A stretch of 64,000 bases of DNA, from contig CAWJPA010000007.1 of NCBI GenBank assembly GCA_963844655.1, positions 124,001-188,000 on the forward strand, in the 5' to 3' direction. The first letter of the stretch is position 1. Each line of letters begins with the position of its first letter. Positions 1 to 8,836 of the stretch are shown piece by piece. Made by a program: the position numbers and the translations under genes. Origin of the DNA: JASHPR01 sp963844655. Lineage in GTDB: Bacteria; Actinomycetota; Actinomycetes; Streptosporangiales; Streptosporangiaceae. The notes under the pieces were generated by a model, which saw only the letters and a list, made by a program, of their open reading frames with translations, did not search any database and had not been told where the DNA came from.

Positions 1-2298
1 GTTGCGGGCGGTCTCTGGCCCCGTGATCCGCCGCAGCAGCGGCATGGTGGAGGCGATGACCGCCAGCGAGGCGGCCAGCCCGGCGAGGACCACGAGGTAG
101 TACCCGGCCCCGGGTGGCTGCAGCGAGTAGTAGAGCTGGGATTTGAGGAACAGCTGGGCGGCCAGGAACCCCATCCCGATCGACACCACCGAGACGGCCA
201 GCAGCGGGACCACGGTCTCCAGGGTGACGACACGGCGCAGCAGCCGGAGCGGAGCACCGGTGAGCCGCAGCAGGCTGAACGGGCGCTTGCGCTCGTTCAG
301 GCCGGCGGCCACGCTCGCCGCCAGGGTGCAGCCGGCGATGGCCAGGCTGGCCAGGACGACCACGTTGGCCAGTTGCTGCCACCCGGTGAGGACCGCGTCG
401 TTCGAGTACAGCCCGGCGATGGTGGGCGGAGCCACCCGGGCCGGGTAGGCGTTTTCCAGCGTGGTCCTGGCCCGCTCGATCGCTGACGTCGACCCGTTCG
501 TGCTGACCACGAGCGCCAGCGCGGGGAGGCGCTGGAGCCGCTGCGCCGCGATGGGCGCGCTGGGCCAGACGATCTCGGACTGGGGGCCCTGGCGGGTGAA
601 GCCCCGGGGCAGCGGCAACGCCGGGATCGCCGCGGCCTCCGCCCCGGGCGGGCAGCGGCCGAGAGCGGGCGTGCGGGCGAGCTGGGCGCAGGAGACCAGG
701 CCCGCCGGCACGTGGCCAAACGATGGTGGCTGGCCCAGCTCCCGGGCCGGGATCCAGGCGGTGACAGGATCCGTATGGATCACGGTCAGGCCCGCGACCC
801 CGCGGATGGTGCGCAGTCTGGCCAGCGTTGGTGCCGGGATGGTCACGGGCGGCGTGTTCACGTCAATGTCCGGGCCGTTGAACTGGTCGACCAGCGTGAC
901 CCGGGCGTCCGTGCCGAGATTGCCTGGGCCGCGATTGGCGTCGATCGTGGTGATCACGCCGACGGCGACGGTCGTGACGAACAGGGCCAGGACGAGCCCG
1001 CTGATCGCGCGGAAGCCGGCGCGCGGGTTGTCGGCGAGCCGGCGCGCGGCGATGAGCGTCGCGGGCCGGCTCGTGCGGTGGGCAATGAGCCGGGCGCCGG
1101 CCATGGTCAGCCACGGCCCGGCAATCATCAGCCCGGCCAGGATCAGCAGGAACCCGGTCATGTAGGCCTCGATCTGGGCGGGGGTGGTCGGTGGCCGGCG
1201 GCCGATAAAGAAGGCCAGTTCGGCGACGCCGGCCAGCAGCGGGATCAGCCGCCAGGCGCGGGGGGCGGGCGGAGTGACGCGCCGGCTGACCCCGAGCGGG
1301 GAGATCTGAACCCGCCGCAGCGCGGCCAGGGACGCCGCCGCGGCCGCGACCGGGACGCCGACCGCGACCAGCAGGATGTCAGGCAGGCTGAGCGACAGGT
1401 CGCTGGTGAAGAACGGCGCGCCGGTGAACGGCACCGTCGCGACCGCCGGGCGGAGCAGGAAGAACAGGCCGAAGCCTGCGGCCACGCCGATGACGGCCGC
1501 CACGGCCGACTCGATGGCCGAGATCACCGACACCTGCCGGGGCGTGGCGCCGGCCAGCCGCATGGCCGCGAACCGCTGCTCCCGGCGCGCGGCCGACAGC
1601 CGGGTCGCCGCGGCCATGAAGATCAGCACGGGGAACAGCAGCGCCGCGGCCACCACGGAGAGGATCAGGTCGATGCCGTTGGCGTTGATGCCCACCTCGA
1701 CGGCGCAGCTGCTCCCGTTGCAGCCGCTGGGCGGGATCGACTGGATGCTGGTCACCCTCTGGGCGCCGGGCACCCGGGAGAGCTGGCCGGGGGTGTGCCC
1801 CACGATGATGATCAGCGCGTTCGGGGCGGGCAGCCCGGCCGGGCCGATCGTGCCGGCCTGGTGCCCGGGGAACCGGTCGCCGAGCTGCGCGGCCGGGGTG
1901 GTGCGCAGCAGGCGGCTGAGGGCGGGCGAGGCGTAGAACTGCCCCGGCCCGGGCAGGCGCGGGATGCCCGGCGGGACGGGCGAGTCCGGCCCGGTAGCCG
2001 CCACATCGACCCGGCCGATGAGCTCGCGGCTGTAGTAGTCGGCCCGCAGCTGCCACCAGAGCGGGTCCCGCCCCGTCGGCCGGCCGGCCACGGGCCGGCT
2101 TCCCGGCCCGGGCGGGGCCGATGCGGCGCTGGTGGCCAGCCACGAGTACCTGGCGTTCTGGGTATTGACGGCGTTGATGCCCGCCAGCGTGATCAGCAGC
2201 AAACAGGCTCCGAGCGCGACGGCCGCGGCGGTCAGGGCCAGCCGGACCGCAGCCTCCCGGCCGCCGTTCAGGGTGAGGCGCAGGCCGAGGCGGATCAT
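1..2298 (-). CDS. FtsX/MacB-type ABC transporter permease (partial, runs off left edge)
   Basis: An uninterrupted reverse-strand frame opens with ATG at 2298 and stays open to base 1, giving at least 766 residues with the C-terminus missing. The start overlaps the stop of the upstream ATPase gene by 4 bases (ATGA), so the two are translationally coupled. The protein begins with a hydrophobic segment after a short basic stretch (about residues 15-45), then a long extracytoplasmic part. Two clusters of membrane segments follow, each with the FtsX-like signature of a helix, a basic loop with RRxxxFAxxRLxGATPRQ-type residues (about residues 215-240) and further helices. The second cluster (NERKRPFSLLRLTGAP) repeats this near the left edge. 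This is the usual layout of large actinobacterial FtsX-domain exporters. With the ATPase it probably moves lipids, peptides or drugs outward; the substrate is unknown. Confidence 0.85.
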   Translation of the reverse strand, partial: MIRLGLRLTLNGGREAAVRLALTAAAVALGACLLLITLAGINAVNTQNARYSWLATSAASAPPGPGSRPVAGRPTGRDPLWWQLRADYYSRELIGRVDVAATGPDSPVPPGIPRLPGPGQFYASPALSRLLRTTPAAQLGDRFPGHQAGTIGPAGLPAPNALIIIVGHTPGQLSRVPGAQRVTSIQSIPPSGCNGSSCAVEVGINANGIDLILSVVAAALLFPVLIFMAAATRLSAARREQRFAAMRLAGATPRQVSVISAIESAVAAVIGVAAGFGLFFLLRPAVATVPFTGAPFFTSDLSLSLPDILLVAVGVPVAAAAASLAALRRVQISPLGVSRRVTPPAPRAWRLIPLLAGVAELAFFIGRRPPTTPAQIEAYMTGFLLILAGLMIAGPWLTMAGARLIAHRTSRPATLIAARRLADNPRAGFRAISGLVLALFVTTVAVGVITTIDANRGPGNLGTDARVTLVDQFNGPDIDVNTPPVTIPAPTLARLRTIRGVAGLTVIHTDPVTAWIPARELGQPPSFGHVPAGLVSCAQLARTPALGRCPPGAEAAAIPALPLPRGFTRQGPQSEIVWPSAPIAAQRLQRLPALALVVSTNGSTSAIERARTTLENAYPARVAPPTIAGLYSNDAVLTGWQQLANVVVLASLAIAGCTLAASVAAGLNERKRPFSLLRLTGAPLRLLRRVVTLETVVPLLAVSVVSIGMGFLAAQLFLKSQLYYSLQPPGAGYYLVVLAGLAASLAVIASTMPLLRRITGPETARN

Positions 2299-3032
2299 GG
2301 CGTGACGGGGTCGGGCGACAGCGAGTTCACCGTGCCGTCGCGGACGATGACCTCGCGGTCGGCATAGGCGGCCACCCGGGCCTCGTGGGTGACCAGGACC
2401 ACCGTGGTGCCCTGCTCCCGGGCGGCGCTGACCAGAAGGTCCATCACGTGCTCGCCGGTCAGTGAGTCGAGCGACCCGGTCGGCTCGTCGGCGAACAGCA
2501 CCTGCGGCCCTGCCACCAGCCCGCGGGCCAGTGCCACCCGCTGGCCCTCACCGCCGGACAGCTCCCCGGACCGGCGCCCCTGCAGCCCGTCCAGACCCAG
2601 CCGCCCGAACCAGGGCCGCGCCTCGTCCAGCGCGCGCGCCCGGCGAACCCCGCCCAGCAGCAGCGGCAGCGCGACGTTCTCCTCGGCGGTCAGCTCGGGC
2701 ACCAGCTGGCCGAACTGGAACACGAACCCGAACCGGTCCCGGCGCAGCGCGCTGCGCTCCGCCTCGCTGCGGGTGTCCATCCGGCGGCCGTCGAACCAGA
2801 TCTCCCCGGAGTCAGGAATGAGGATCCCGGCCAGGCAGTGCAGCAAGGTCGACTTGCCTGACCCGCTCGGGCCCATCACGGCCACGATCTCCCCGGCGGC
2901 CACCGAGGCGGTGGCGCCCCGCAGCGCCGGGGTCTGGCCGAACGAGCGGACCACATTCCGGGCCTCAATCAGGCCGCCGGGGCCGCGGGCGGCGGCGTCC
3001 GCAGCGCTGATCGCACTGACCTCCCTGGTCAT
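2295..3032 (-). CDS. ABC transporter ATP-binding protein (MacB/LolD type)
   Basis: A 245-residue ATPase that powers the coupled FtsX permease. Walker A GPSGSGKST lies at residues 54-62, a Q-loop VFQFGQL at about 104-110, the signature LSGGE at 158-162 (followed by GQRVALAR), Walker B VLFADE ending at E183 and an H-loop VTHE near 216. The chosen ATG at 3032 has a strong GGGGAGG ribosome site just upstream and overlaps the PadR stop by 4 bases (ATGA). The frame stays open further upstream but only antisense to PadR codons, so that extension was rejected. The conserved signature and the D-E pair of Walker B indicate an active ATPase. The order PadR-ATPase-permease suggests a regulated efflux operon. 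Confidence 0.92.
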   Translation of the reverse strand: MTREVSAISAADAAARGPGGLIEARNVVRSFGQTPALRGATASVAAGEIVAVMGPSGSGKSTLLHCLAGILIPDSGEIWFDGRRMDTRSEAERSALRRDRFGFVFQFGQLVPELTAEENVALPLLLGGVRRARALDEARPWFGRLGLDGLQGRRSGELSGGEGQRVALARGLVAGPQVLFADEPTGSLDSLTGEHVMDLLVSAAREQGTTVVLVTHEARVAAYADREVIVRDGTVNSLSPDPVTP

Positions 3033-3586
3033 CGGGACCTCCCCGTGGGTATCTGCGGTGCCGGCCGGCGCACCTCGGCGGCCAGCGCGTCCAGCCGGGC
3101 GGCGGTCGTGTCGATCCAGCGCAGGTCGGCTTCGAGGTGGAACAGGCCGTGATCGGCGAGCAGCCCGTCGACCAGGCCGCCAGAGCGTTTCAGCTCGGTC
3201 AGGTCCCGCATCCGGGTCAGATGCGCGGCGCGCTGGGTGTCGAGGTAGTGGTCGGCGGAGCGGCCCAGCATCAGCGCCAGCACGACCTTGGCGAACAGCA
3301 TCGTCTGCAGGTGCGGCTCGGGCTCGACCGGCTCGGCCAGCCATGCCTCGAACTCCGTTACCCCGGCGCCGGTGATGACGTAGCGCTTGCGGTCGGGGCC
3401 CGCGCCGGGCTCGGCTTCCCCGGCCACCACCTTGCCGTCCCGGGCCAGCCGCCCCAGGGTCGCGTAGACCTGGCCGAACGGCAGTGGCTTGTCGCGGCCG
3501 AAGTAGCTGTCGTAGTCGCGCTTGAGTTCGTAGCCGTGGCTCGGCTCTCGCTCGAGCAGGCCGAGCAGGGTCAGCGGAACGCTCAT
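3029..3586 (-). CDS. PadR family transcriptional regulator
   Basis: A 185-residue PadR protein starting MSVPLTLLGLLE. The N-terminal winged helix carries the family hallmarks REPSHGYEL (about residues 13-21) and GQVYATLGRLARDG (about 38-51), followed by a wing with basic residues (RKRYVIT). The C-terminal half is helical and dimerizing, as in the PadR-s2 type with a long C-terminus. The start at 3586 was preferred over an in-frame ATG at 3652 because homologues begin near this Met and because the longer form would run through the inverted repeat at 3605-3629. It is first gene of the operon, so it probably represses itself together with the exporter and is released by a transported compound. 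Confidence 0.9.
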   Translation of the reverse strand: MSVPLTLLGLLEREPSHGYELKRDYDSYFGRDKPLPFGQVYATLGRLARDGKVVAGEAEPGAGPDRKRYVITGAGVTEFEAWLAEPVEPEPHLQTMLFAKVVLALMLGRSADHYLDTQRAAHLTRMRDLTELKRSGGLVDGLLADHGLFHLEADLRWIDTTAARLDALAAEVRRPAPQIPTGRSR

Positions 3587-3604
3587 AACCCAGACTCTAC
3601 ATCG

Positions 3605-3629
3605 AGTGTATACCTCACGTCTATATACT
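3605..3629. promoter_or_regulatory. Probable PadR operator (imperfect inverted repeat)
   Basis: An AT-rich island in G+C-rich surroundings, 19 bases upstream of the padR-like start codon. Read on the reverse strand, arms AGTATA and TATACACT flank an 11-base centre, an arrangement resembling the ATAC/GTAT half-sites known for PadR proteins. Position and symmetry suggest autoregulation; binding has not been shown. Confidence 0.55.
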
Positions 3630-3670
3630 TCGCTGGCAGAATCGGGGGGCACGATCGGGCGAAGGCCCGG

Positions 3671-4795
3671 TCAGACGTCCATCAGGTAATGGGTGACCGC
3701 GTCCTCGTCCCATTCCAGGCCGTTGCCGGGGACATCGGGCAGGTGCAGGTGGCCGTCCCGGACGGCGAACGGCCGGGCCAGCACAGGGTGCGCCCAGTCC
3801 TGCCACTCCAGCCACTGCCGGGTCGGCGTGACCCGGAGCAGGTGACCGGAAACCTCCGGGTACAGGTGCGAGGACATGGGCAGGCCCCACGTCTCGGCGA
3901 GCGCGGCGGCCTGCAGCCACCCAGTGACGCCGCCGATGCGCATGAGGTCCGGCATGACCAGGTCGCAGGCCTGGGCCCGGATGGCCGCGAGCATGGCCCG
4001 CGGGCCGTAGAAGTTCTCCCCGAGCATGACCGGGGTGGCGATGTCCCGGGCCAGCCGGGCGTGCCCGTCCAGGTCGTCGTACCGCAGCGGCTCCTCGATC
4101 CAGCCCAGGCCATGGGCGTCCAGGGCGCGGCAGCGCGGCAGCGCCTCGGCCAGGTCGAGGCCCTGGTTATAGTCCGCGACCAGGGCGACCCGGTCGCCGA
4201 CAGCGTTCCGCACCCGCCGGACGGCATCGAGGTCGGCGGCCGCGTCGGCCCGGCCGACCCGGACCTTGAGCCCGCTGAACCCGCCTTCGGCGAGCAGTTC
4301 GAGCGCCTCATCACCGGCCGCGGCGGGCGGGATCAGGCCCAGGCCGTTGCTGTTGTAGGCGGGCACCGGGTCCAGCGTCCCGCCCAGCAGCCGGGCCAGC
4401 GGCAGCCCGGCCGCCTTGGCCAGCGCGTCCCACAGCGCGATGTCCAGCCCGGCCACGGCGGCCAGGGCCAGCCCCTGGTACCCGGCCAGGCTGAGCCAGC
4501 CGCGAGCCTGCGCGGCCAGGTCCGCGGGCGCCGCCGGGCGCCCCCGCAGCCCGGCGGCCAGGTCACCGACCATCCGGGCCAGCGCCGCGGTGGCATGGCT
4601 CAGGTAGGGGGCGAGGTAGCCGCGGCCGACGATCCCCTGCTCGGTAGCGAGGTCGATCAGCAGCAGCGGCCATGTGGCGAAGTCGCCCACCCGCGTCGCG
4701 AGCGGGCGCGCCAGCGGAACCACGACCGCCCGGACGGTGACATCGCGAACCACCAGCGCGTCGCGAAGCGCTGGCCCAGCATCCGGCCCGCTCAC
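3671..4795 (-). CDS. Mandelate racemase/muconate lactonizing enzyme family protein (enolase superfamily)
   Basis: A 374-residue enolase-superfamily enzyme that should abstract an alpha-proton from a carboxylate substrate. Counting residues, every Pseudomonas putida mandelate racemase active-site position reappears with a constant +13 offset: K177 (K164), D208 and N210 (D195, N197), E234 (E221) and E260 (E247) as Mg ligands, H310 (H297) and E330 (E317). The exception is R179, where mandelate racemase has the catalytic base K166. The D-H dyad is therefore intact while the lysine-side base is Arg. That fits a dehydratase or one-sided epimerase better than a true racemase. It stands alone, downstream of and codirectional with the PadR operon's strand but ending 19 bases past an unrelated stretch; the substrate is unknown. 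Confidence 0.88.
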   Translation of the reverse strand: MSGPDAGPALRDALVVRDVTVRAVVVPLARPLATRVGDFATWPLLLIDLATEQGIVGRGYLAPYLSHATAALARMVGDLAAGLRGRPAAPADLAAQARGWLSLAGYQGLALAAVAGLDIALWDALAKAAGLPLARLLGGTLDPVPAYNSNGLGLIPPAAAGDEALELLAEGGFSGLKVRVGRADAAADLDAVRRVRNAVGDRVALVADYNQGLDLAEALPRCRALDAHGLGWIEEPLRYDDLDGHARLARDIATPVMLGENFYGPRAMLAAIRAQACDLVMPDLMRIGGVTGWLQAAALAETWGLPMSSHLYPEVSGHLLRVTPTRQWLEWQDWAHPVLARPFAVRDGHLHLPDVPGNGLEWDEDAVTHYLMDV

Positions 4796-4897
4796 CCGGC
4801 CTCCCCATTACGCAGCGGCGTCGTGCGGGCGATGTCCGGTCATCGCCGCCTTGCCCCTACATAATGACCCGCTGCGGTTCAGCCAGCGGCGGTGGAC

Positions 4898-5188
4898 CTA
4901 GGCCCGCTCGTCGATGATGTCCAGATCGTAGAAGGTCGGCGGGCCGTCGGAGAGCTTCATGTACTGCTCGGCCGCGGCCTGGGTCTCGGGCAGGCTGTTG
5001 TTCTCCATCGCCGACTCGTACGAATCGAAGAACACCACGGCGAAGTAGCGGCCGGGGTCGGAGCGGTCGCGGGCCAGCATCTGGCGGCGCACGGTCCGCT
5101 TGCCCTCGGTGGCGACCAGCCACTCTTCGTCGGTTCGCCTGACTCCCTCGATGTCGGAGGTGCGGAACTCGATGATCTGCATGAACAT
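4898..5188 (-). CDS. Small conserved protein, probably dimeric alpha/beta-barrel (ABM-like)
   Basis: A 96-residue protein starting MFMQIIEFRT, preceded by a GGGAG ribosome site 8 bases upstream of ATG 5188. A longer in-frame extension upstream is poor in codon use and was rejected. The pattern of a first beta-strand (MQIIEFRTSD), an amphipathic helix with EEW, a second strand (RYFAVVFFDSYESAMENN) and a final helix-strand (YYDLDII) is typical of the dimeric alpha/beta-barrel fold of antibiotic-biosynthesis-monooxygenase-like and EthD-like small proteins. No catalytic residues can be assigned, so a stress or quinone-related role is only an inference. The neighbouring enolase gene lies 100 bases downstream on the same strand and may be cotranscribed. 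Confidence 0.7.
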   Translation of the reverse strand: MFMQIIEFRTSDIEGVRRTDEEWLVATEGKRTVRRQMLARDRSDPGRYFAVVFFDSYESAMENNSLPETQAAAEQYMKLSDGPPTFYDLDIIDERA

Positions 5189-5475
5189 GAAGTGACTCCC
5201 TTCGTGACGCGGCGACAGGGAGATGGCGGTGCCCGCATTTCCCGCGGATTTCGGCCCCGGACCGCTGGTTCCCGCTGCTGTCGCCGCCGCAGCCCACCTG
5301 ACGAATGGCTGCGGCCGGCCCAGCGCGAGCGCGGGCACCGCCTGCTATCCCCCAACGACGGCCCCATCTGACGCTGCGGTGGCCATCGCTTCTGCCTCTT
5401 AGCAGACCCGTTACCCGTGCAGCCGGGACGGAGAACATATGGACATGGGGTGGAGCCGGCCAGGAACCGGGCTGG

Positions 5476-6015
5476 TCAGAGGCCGTCTCCCAGCGACTGC
5501 ACCAGCGCGGTGAGCCGCGTCTCGTCGAGATCGGAGCCAGCGACCTCGGCGGTGATCCGGCCCTGCCGCAGCACCAGCGCGCGGTGGCAGATCAGGGCCA
5601 GCTCCTCGAAGTCGGAGGAGGCCACCAGGATCGCCGCGCCCTGGCCGGCGGCGTCGCGGACGGCCCGGTACACCTCGTGGCGGGCCACCGCGTCCACGCC
5701 CTGAGTGGGCTCATCGAGCAGCAGCACACGCGGGTCGCGGCGCAGCCACCGGGAGGTGCTCGCGGTCTCCCCCAGGCGGTCCTCGGGTACGTAGGCCACG
5801 CCCGCCGCCGTGGTGCCTGCGGGACCGTTGTCCCGCAGCAGCTGCCCGTCGATGGTCAGGGACCCGGCCGCCCGGGGCAGTGCGCCGAAGATCGCCCGCA
5901 GCAGCGTGGAGCGGCCGCTGCCGAGCAGGCCTGCCACGCCCACGATCTCGCCCGCCGCGACGTCGAGGTCGATGCCGGACAGGATCCCGGCGCTCAGGTC
6001 GCGGACCGACAGCAT
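5476..6015 (-). pseudogene. Decayed sugar ABC transporter ATPase (RbsA-type, C-terminal half with internal deletion)
   Basis: The 179-residue frame from ATG 6015 matches only the second ATPase domain of ribose-type importers. It has the degenerate Walker A GLLGSGRST (residues 29-37), AYVPEDR (74-80), Walker B VLLLDEPT (97-104) and TQGVD. Between VPEDR and the Walker B strand a normal protein has roughly 90-100 residues including the LSGGNQQK signature; here only about a dozen residues separate them (junction near base 5765). The whole N-terminal ATPase domain is missing too. No binding-protein or permease gene is next to it. An ATPase without the ABC signature should not work, so this is a relic of a lost importer. 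The frame remains open, so decay was by in-frame deletion or is recent. Confidence 0.8.
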
Positions 6016-6275
6016 GGCCCGGCCAGCGCCGCGAACGCCGCGACGGGCTGGTAGGGGCCAGGTATCGGCATGGCGGAAGCCTCCCGTTACGACGGCTCGC
6101 ATGGCGGATGATGCCTCCTCGCGGGCGCCTCTTTGGTCCGACATACAAACACGAGGCGGCCCCGTTGGAGCATCGGCATTTCGCATGGGGCAGATCTGCT
6201 CCCGTTATGGTGAGCCGACAACGTCTGCGGCGCCGGCGCTGGCTCGCCTGCCGGGGGCGAAGAAGCGGGACGAGG

Positions 6276-7607
6276 ATGGGGCTGGACGGGCTGGCGGGTC
6301 AGGTATTCCGGCGCGGCGGGCCCGGGTATGCCGAGGCGCGCGACGATGCCGTATGGAACGCCCGCAAGCCAGCCAGATTTCCCGACGTGATCGTGGTGGC
6401 GGCCAGCGAGGCGGACGCGGCCCGCGCCGTCCGGTACGCGCACGCCGAGGGGATGCGGGTGGCGCTGCGCTCCGGCGGGCACAGCTGGTGCGGCGGGCAC
6501 CTGCACGACGGCGGCCTGCTGCTCGACCTGTCCCGGCTGCGCGAGATCACCGTGGACCCGGACGCCATGACCGCTTCGGTACAGGCCGGCGTCGTGGGCA
6601 GCGAGGCGCATCAGGCCCTGGTCGCCCACGGGCTGTTCTTCCCTGTCGGGCACGGGCCCGACGTCGGCCTGGCCGGTTTCCTGCTCGGCGGCGGCTACGG
6701 CTGGAACTCCCGCGCCGTCGGCCCCGCATGCCTGTCGATCGAGGCGGTCGACGCGATCACGGCCGAGGGCGAGATCGTGCACTGCTCCCCGGAGCATGGC
6801 AGCGAGATCCTCTGGGCCGCGCGTGGCGGCGGGCACGGCCAGTTCGTCGCGATTACCCGCTTTCGTCTGCGGCTCTATCCCGCGCCCGGCGCGATAGCGC
6901 GCAGCACGTTCGTCTACCCGCTGGAGGCGGCCGGGGAGGTCGTGCGGCTGATGATGGCGGCCGGGCCCGCGCTCCCGGCGTCGGTGGAGCTGGTCGCCAT
7001 GGCCACCGTTCCACCCGCCGGAGGGCTGGACGGCGCGAGCATGACCATGTCGGGGACCGCGTTCGCCGGCTCGCCCGAGGAGGCCGCGGGGCTGCTCGCG
7101 CCGCTGGACCTGGCCGCCGGGGCCATCCCGTCCGCCTGGCACCAGACCGCCGTGCCCACCGACATGGCGGCGCTGGCGGCCGAGGTCGAGCGGGAGACCC
7201 CGCGCGGCCTGCGCTACGTGGCCGACAACATCTGGACCCGGGCGGCCGCGGACGAGATCGCGCCGCGCTTCCAGGCCATCGCGGACGCCATGCCCAATCC
7301 GGCGTCTCAGGTGTTCTGGTACTTCTGGGGCGAGGACCAGGTGCCGCAGCAGTCCGCCTGGTCGGTGCAGGCACCGTGGTACCTCGCCGTCTACGGGATC
7401 GGCGACGAGCCGGGGCAGGATGACCGGCACCGCGAGTGGGTGCGCGAGTCGATCGCGTCCGTCGCGCACCTGTCGGCCGGGACCCAATTCGCCGACGCCG
7501 ACCTCGCCCAGCGCTTCGACCAGCCGCTGTCCGCCGGCAGCCTCGGACGCATGGAGGAGCTGCGCGCCAGGTATGACCCGGATGGCGTGTTCTACGGCTA
7601 CCGCTGA
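6276..7607 (+). CDS. FAD-dependent oxidoreductase, PCMH/BBE family
   Basis: A 443-residue flavin-linked oxidase. The PCMH FAD-binding domain spans about residues 30-200 and has RSGGHSW with H69 as the probable 8-alpha-histidyl FAD attachment site. In berberine-bridge enzymes a second link is made by Cys in a GxCxxVG motif; here the motif reads GHGPDVG, with Gly127 in the Cys place, so flavin should be bound through His only. The C-terminus YDPDGVFYGY is the BBE-domain end that covers the active site. Such enzymes oxidize alcohols, sugars or alkaloid-like amines with O2. The start ATG 6276 follows an AGCGGGACGAGG stretch; an alternative in-frame ATG at 6207 would add an Arg-rich tail and was not chosen. 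A related but probably doubly linked enzyme lies at 39857-41218. Confidence 0.85.
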   Translation: MGLDGLAGQVFRRGGPGYAEARDDAVWNARKPARFPDVIVVAASEADAARAVRYAHAEGMRVALRSGGHSWCGGHLHDGGLLLDLSRLREITVDPDAMTASVQAGVVGSEAHQALVAHGLFFPVGHGPDVGLAGFLLGGGYGWNSRAVGPACLSIEAVDAITAEGEIVHCSPEHGSEILWAARGGGHGQFVAITRFRLRLYPAPGAIARSTFVYPLEAAGEVVRLMMAAGPALPASVELVAMATVPPAGGLDGASMTMSGTAFAGSPEEAAGLLAPLDLAAGAIPSAWHQTAVPTDMAALAAEVERETPRGLRYVADNIWTRAAADEIAPRFQAIADAMPNPASQVFWYFWGEDQVPQQSAWSVQAPWYLAVYGIGDEPGQDDRHREWVRESIASVAHLSAGTQFADADLAQRFDQPLSAGSLGRMEELRARYDPDGVFYGYR

Positions 7608-7667
7608 GCCCGGGTCCCGCGCGCCGCGCACAGGCCCCCCGCGGACCTGGCGTATCATCGCGGCACC

Positions 7668-8666
7668 ATGACCGGGGTCGGCGGTGTGCGGGCCACCATC
7701 GATGAGCTGGCGGCGCGGTTCCTCTCGGATGCCGCCGCCGTGGATGCGGCCGATGAGCTTCCCGGCGAGCACCTGCGCGGGCTGGCTGGCGCGGGGCTTT
7801 ACGGGATCTTCGCCCCGGAAGCAGAAGGCGGGCTCGGCCTCAGCCGCCGGGAAACCTGGCCGGTGGTGGAGGAACTCGCATCCGCGTGCCTGGCCACGGC
7901 GTTCGTCTGGATCCAGCATTTCGGCCTGCTGGAGGCGCTGCTGGATCCGGCCGCGCCGGCCGGGCTCCGAGCCGGGCTGCTGCCCGGCGCCATCCGCGGC
8001 AAGGTACGCGGCGGCCTGGCCCTGGCCGGGCTGCTCCCCGGGCCGCCCCGGCTCACCGCCACGCCGGTGGCGGGCGGGTGGCGGCTCGACGGGCAGGCGC
8101 CGTGGGTCACCGGCTGGGGTGTCGTGAACCTCCTGCTGGTCGCGGCCCGCGGCCCGCAGGATTCGGTGGTGCGGCTGCTGGTCGACGCCACGGGCCGGCC
8201 GGGGCTCGCCGCCGAGCGGCTCCGGCTCGCCGCCGCGAACGCCAGCGCCACAGTCCGGCTCACCTTCGACGGCCTGGTGGTCCCGGATGGCCGTTGCCTG
8301 GGCCGGCAGCGCTTCGACCCGGTCCGCCAGCAGTCGGAGGGGTTGCGGTCCAACGGATCCCTCGCCCTGGGCGTCGGCCGCCGGTGCTGCGCGCTCATCG
8401 GTCCGTCTGCCCTGGATGACGAGCTGAGCCGGTGCCGGGCCGAGCTCGATACGGCCGAGACCGGCACGATGCCGGCCGCGCGGGCTCGGGCGTCGGCGTT
8501 CGCCGCGCGTGCGGCCGAGATCTTGACTGTCACCCGCGGCAGCAAGTCCGCGCTGGCCGGCGACCCGGCCGGCCGGCTGACCCGAGAGGCGGCCTTCCTG
8601 CTGGTGTTCGGGAGCCGGCCAGCCATCAGGGAAGCACTGCTCGGCCGGCTCACGCCTCGGCAGTAA
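7668..8666 (+). CDS. Acyl-CoA dehydrogenase family protein
   Basis: A 332-residue protein resembling the acyl-CoA dehydrogenase fold. The helical N-terminal domain (about residues 5-115) contains LYGIFAPEAEGGLGLSR, a typical FAD-proximal segment. A middle beta-domain follows, with GGWRLDGQAPWVTGWGVVNLLLVAARG (about 135-165), equivalent to the G-x-x-L-x-G-x-K-x-W-I-T signature, here with APWVTG. The C-terminal four-helix domain appears short, about 50 residues less than usual, and I cannot find the catalytic Glu of true dehydrogenases. It may therefore be one of the actinobacterial hydroxylase-like members. It lies 60 bases after the flavin oxidase gene on the same strand, so cotranscription is possible. 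Substrate unknown. Confidence 0.75.
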   Translation: MTGVGGVRATIDELAARFLSDAAAVDAADELPGEHLRGLAGAGLYGIFAPEAEGGLGLSRRETWPVVEELASACLATAFVWIQHFGLLEALLDPAAPAGLRAGLLPGAIRGKVRGGLALAGLLPGPPRLTATPVAGGWRLDGQAPWVTGWGVVNLLLVAARGPQDSVVRLLVDATGRPGLAAERLRLAAANASATVRLTFDGLVVPDGRCLGRQRFDPVRQQSEGLRSNGSLALGVGRRCCALIGPSALDDELSRCRAELDTAETGTMPAARARASAFAARAAEILTVTRGSKSALAGDPAGRLTREAAFLLVFGSRPAIREALLGRLTPRQ

Positions 8667-8836
8667 GCCGCGCTCTGAACCGTCGCCGGCCGGTCGCCGG
8701 CGGCTGATCCGATCTGTCCTAGGTCTGTCTGTGGCGTAGCGTAAGCGGTGAGAGGGGCCCTCATCTGCCCGGCCCCGGAATGGCGTTGTGTCCAGTCCCT
8801 GCTTGACGCCTTCATTCTCGGTAAAGGAGGCGGCAG

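Noticed and set aside
712..2367. Long + strand open frame of 551 codons opposite the FtsX permease
   Set aside because: High G+C DNA gives long antisense frames; its translation is Arg/Gly/Asp-rich with no domain, and the reverse frame has clear FtsX features.
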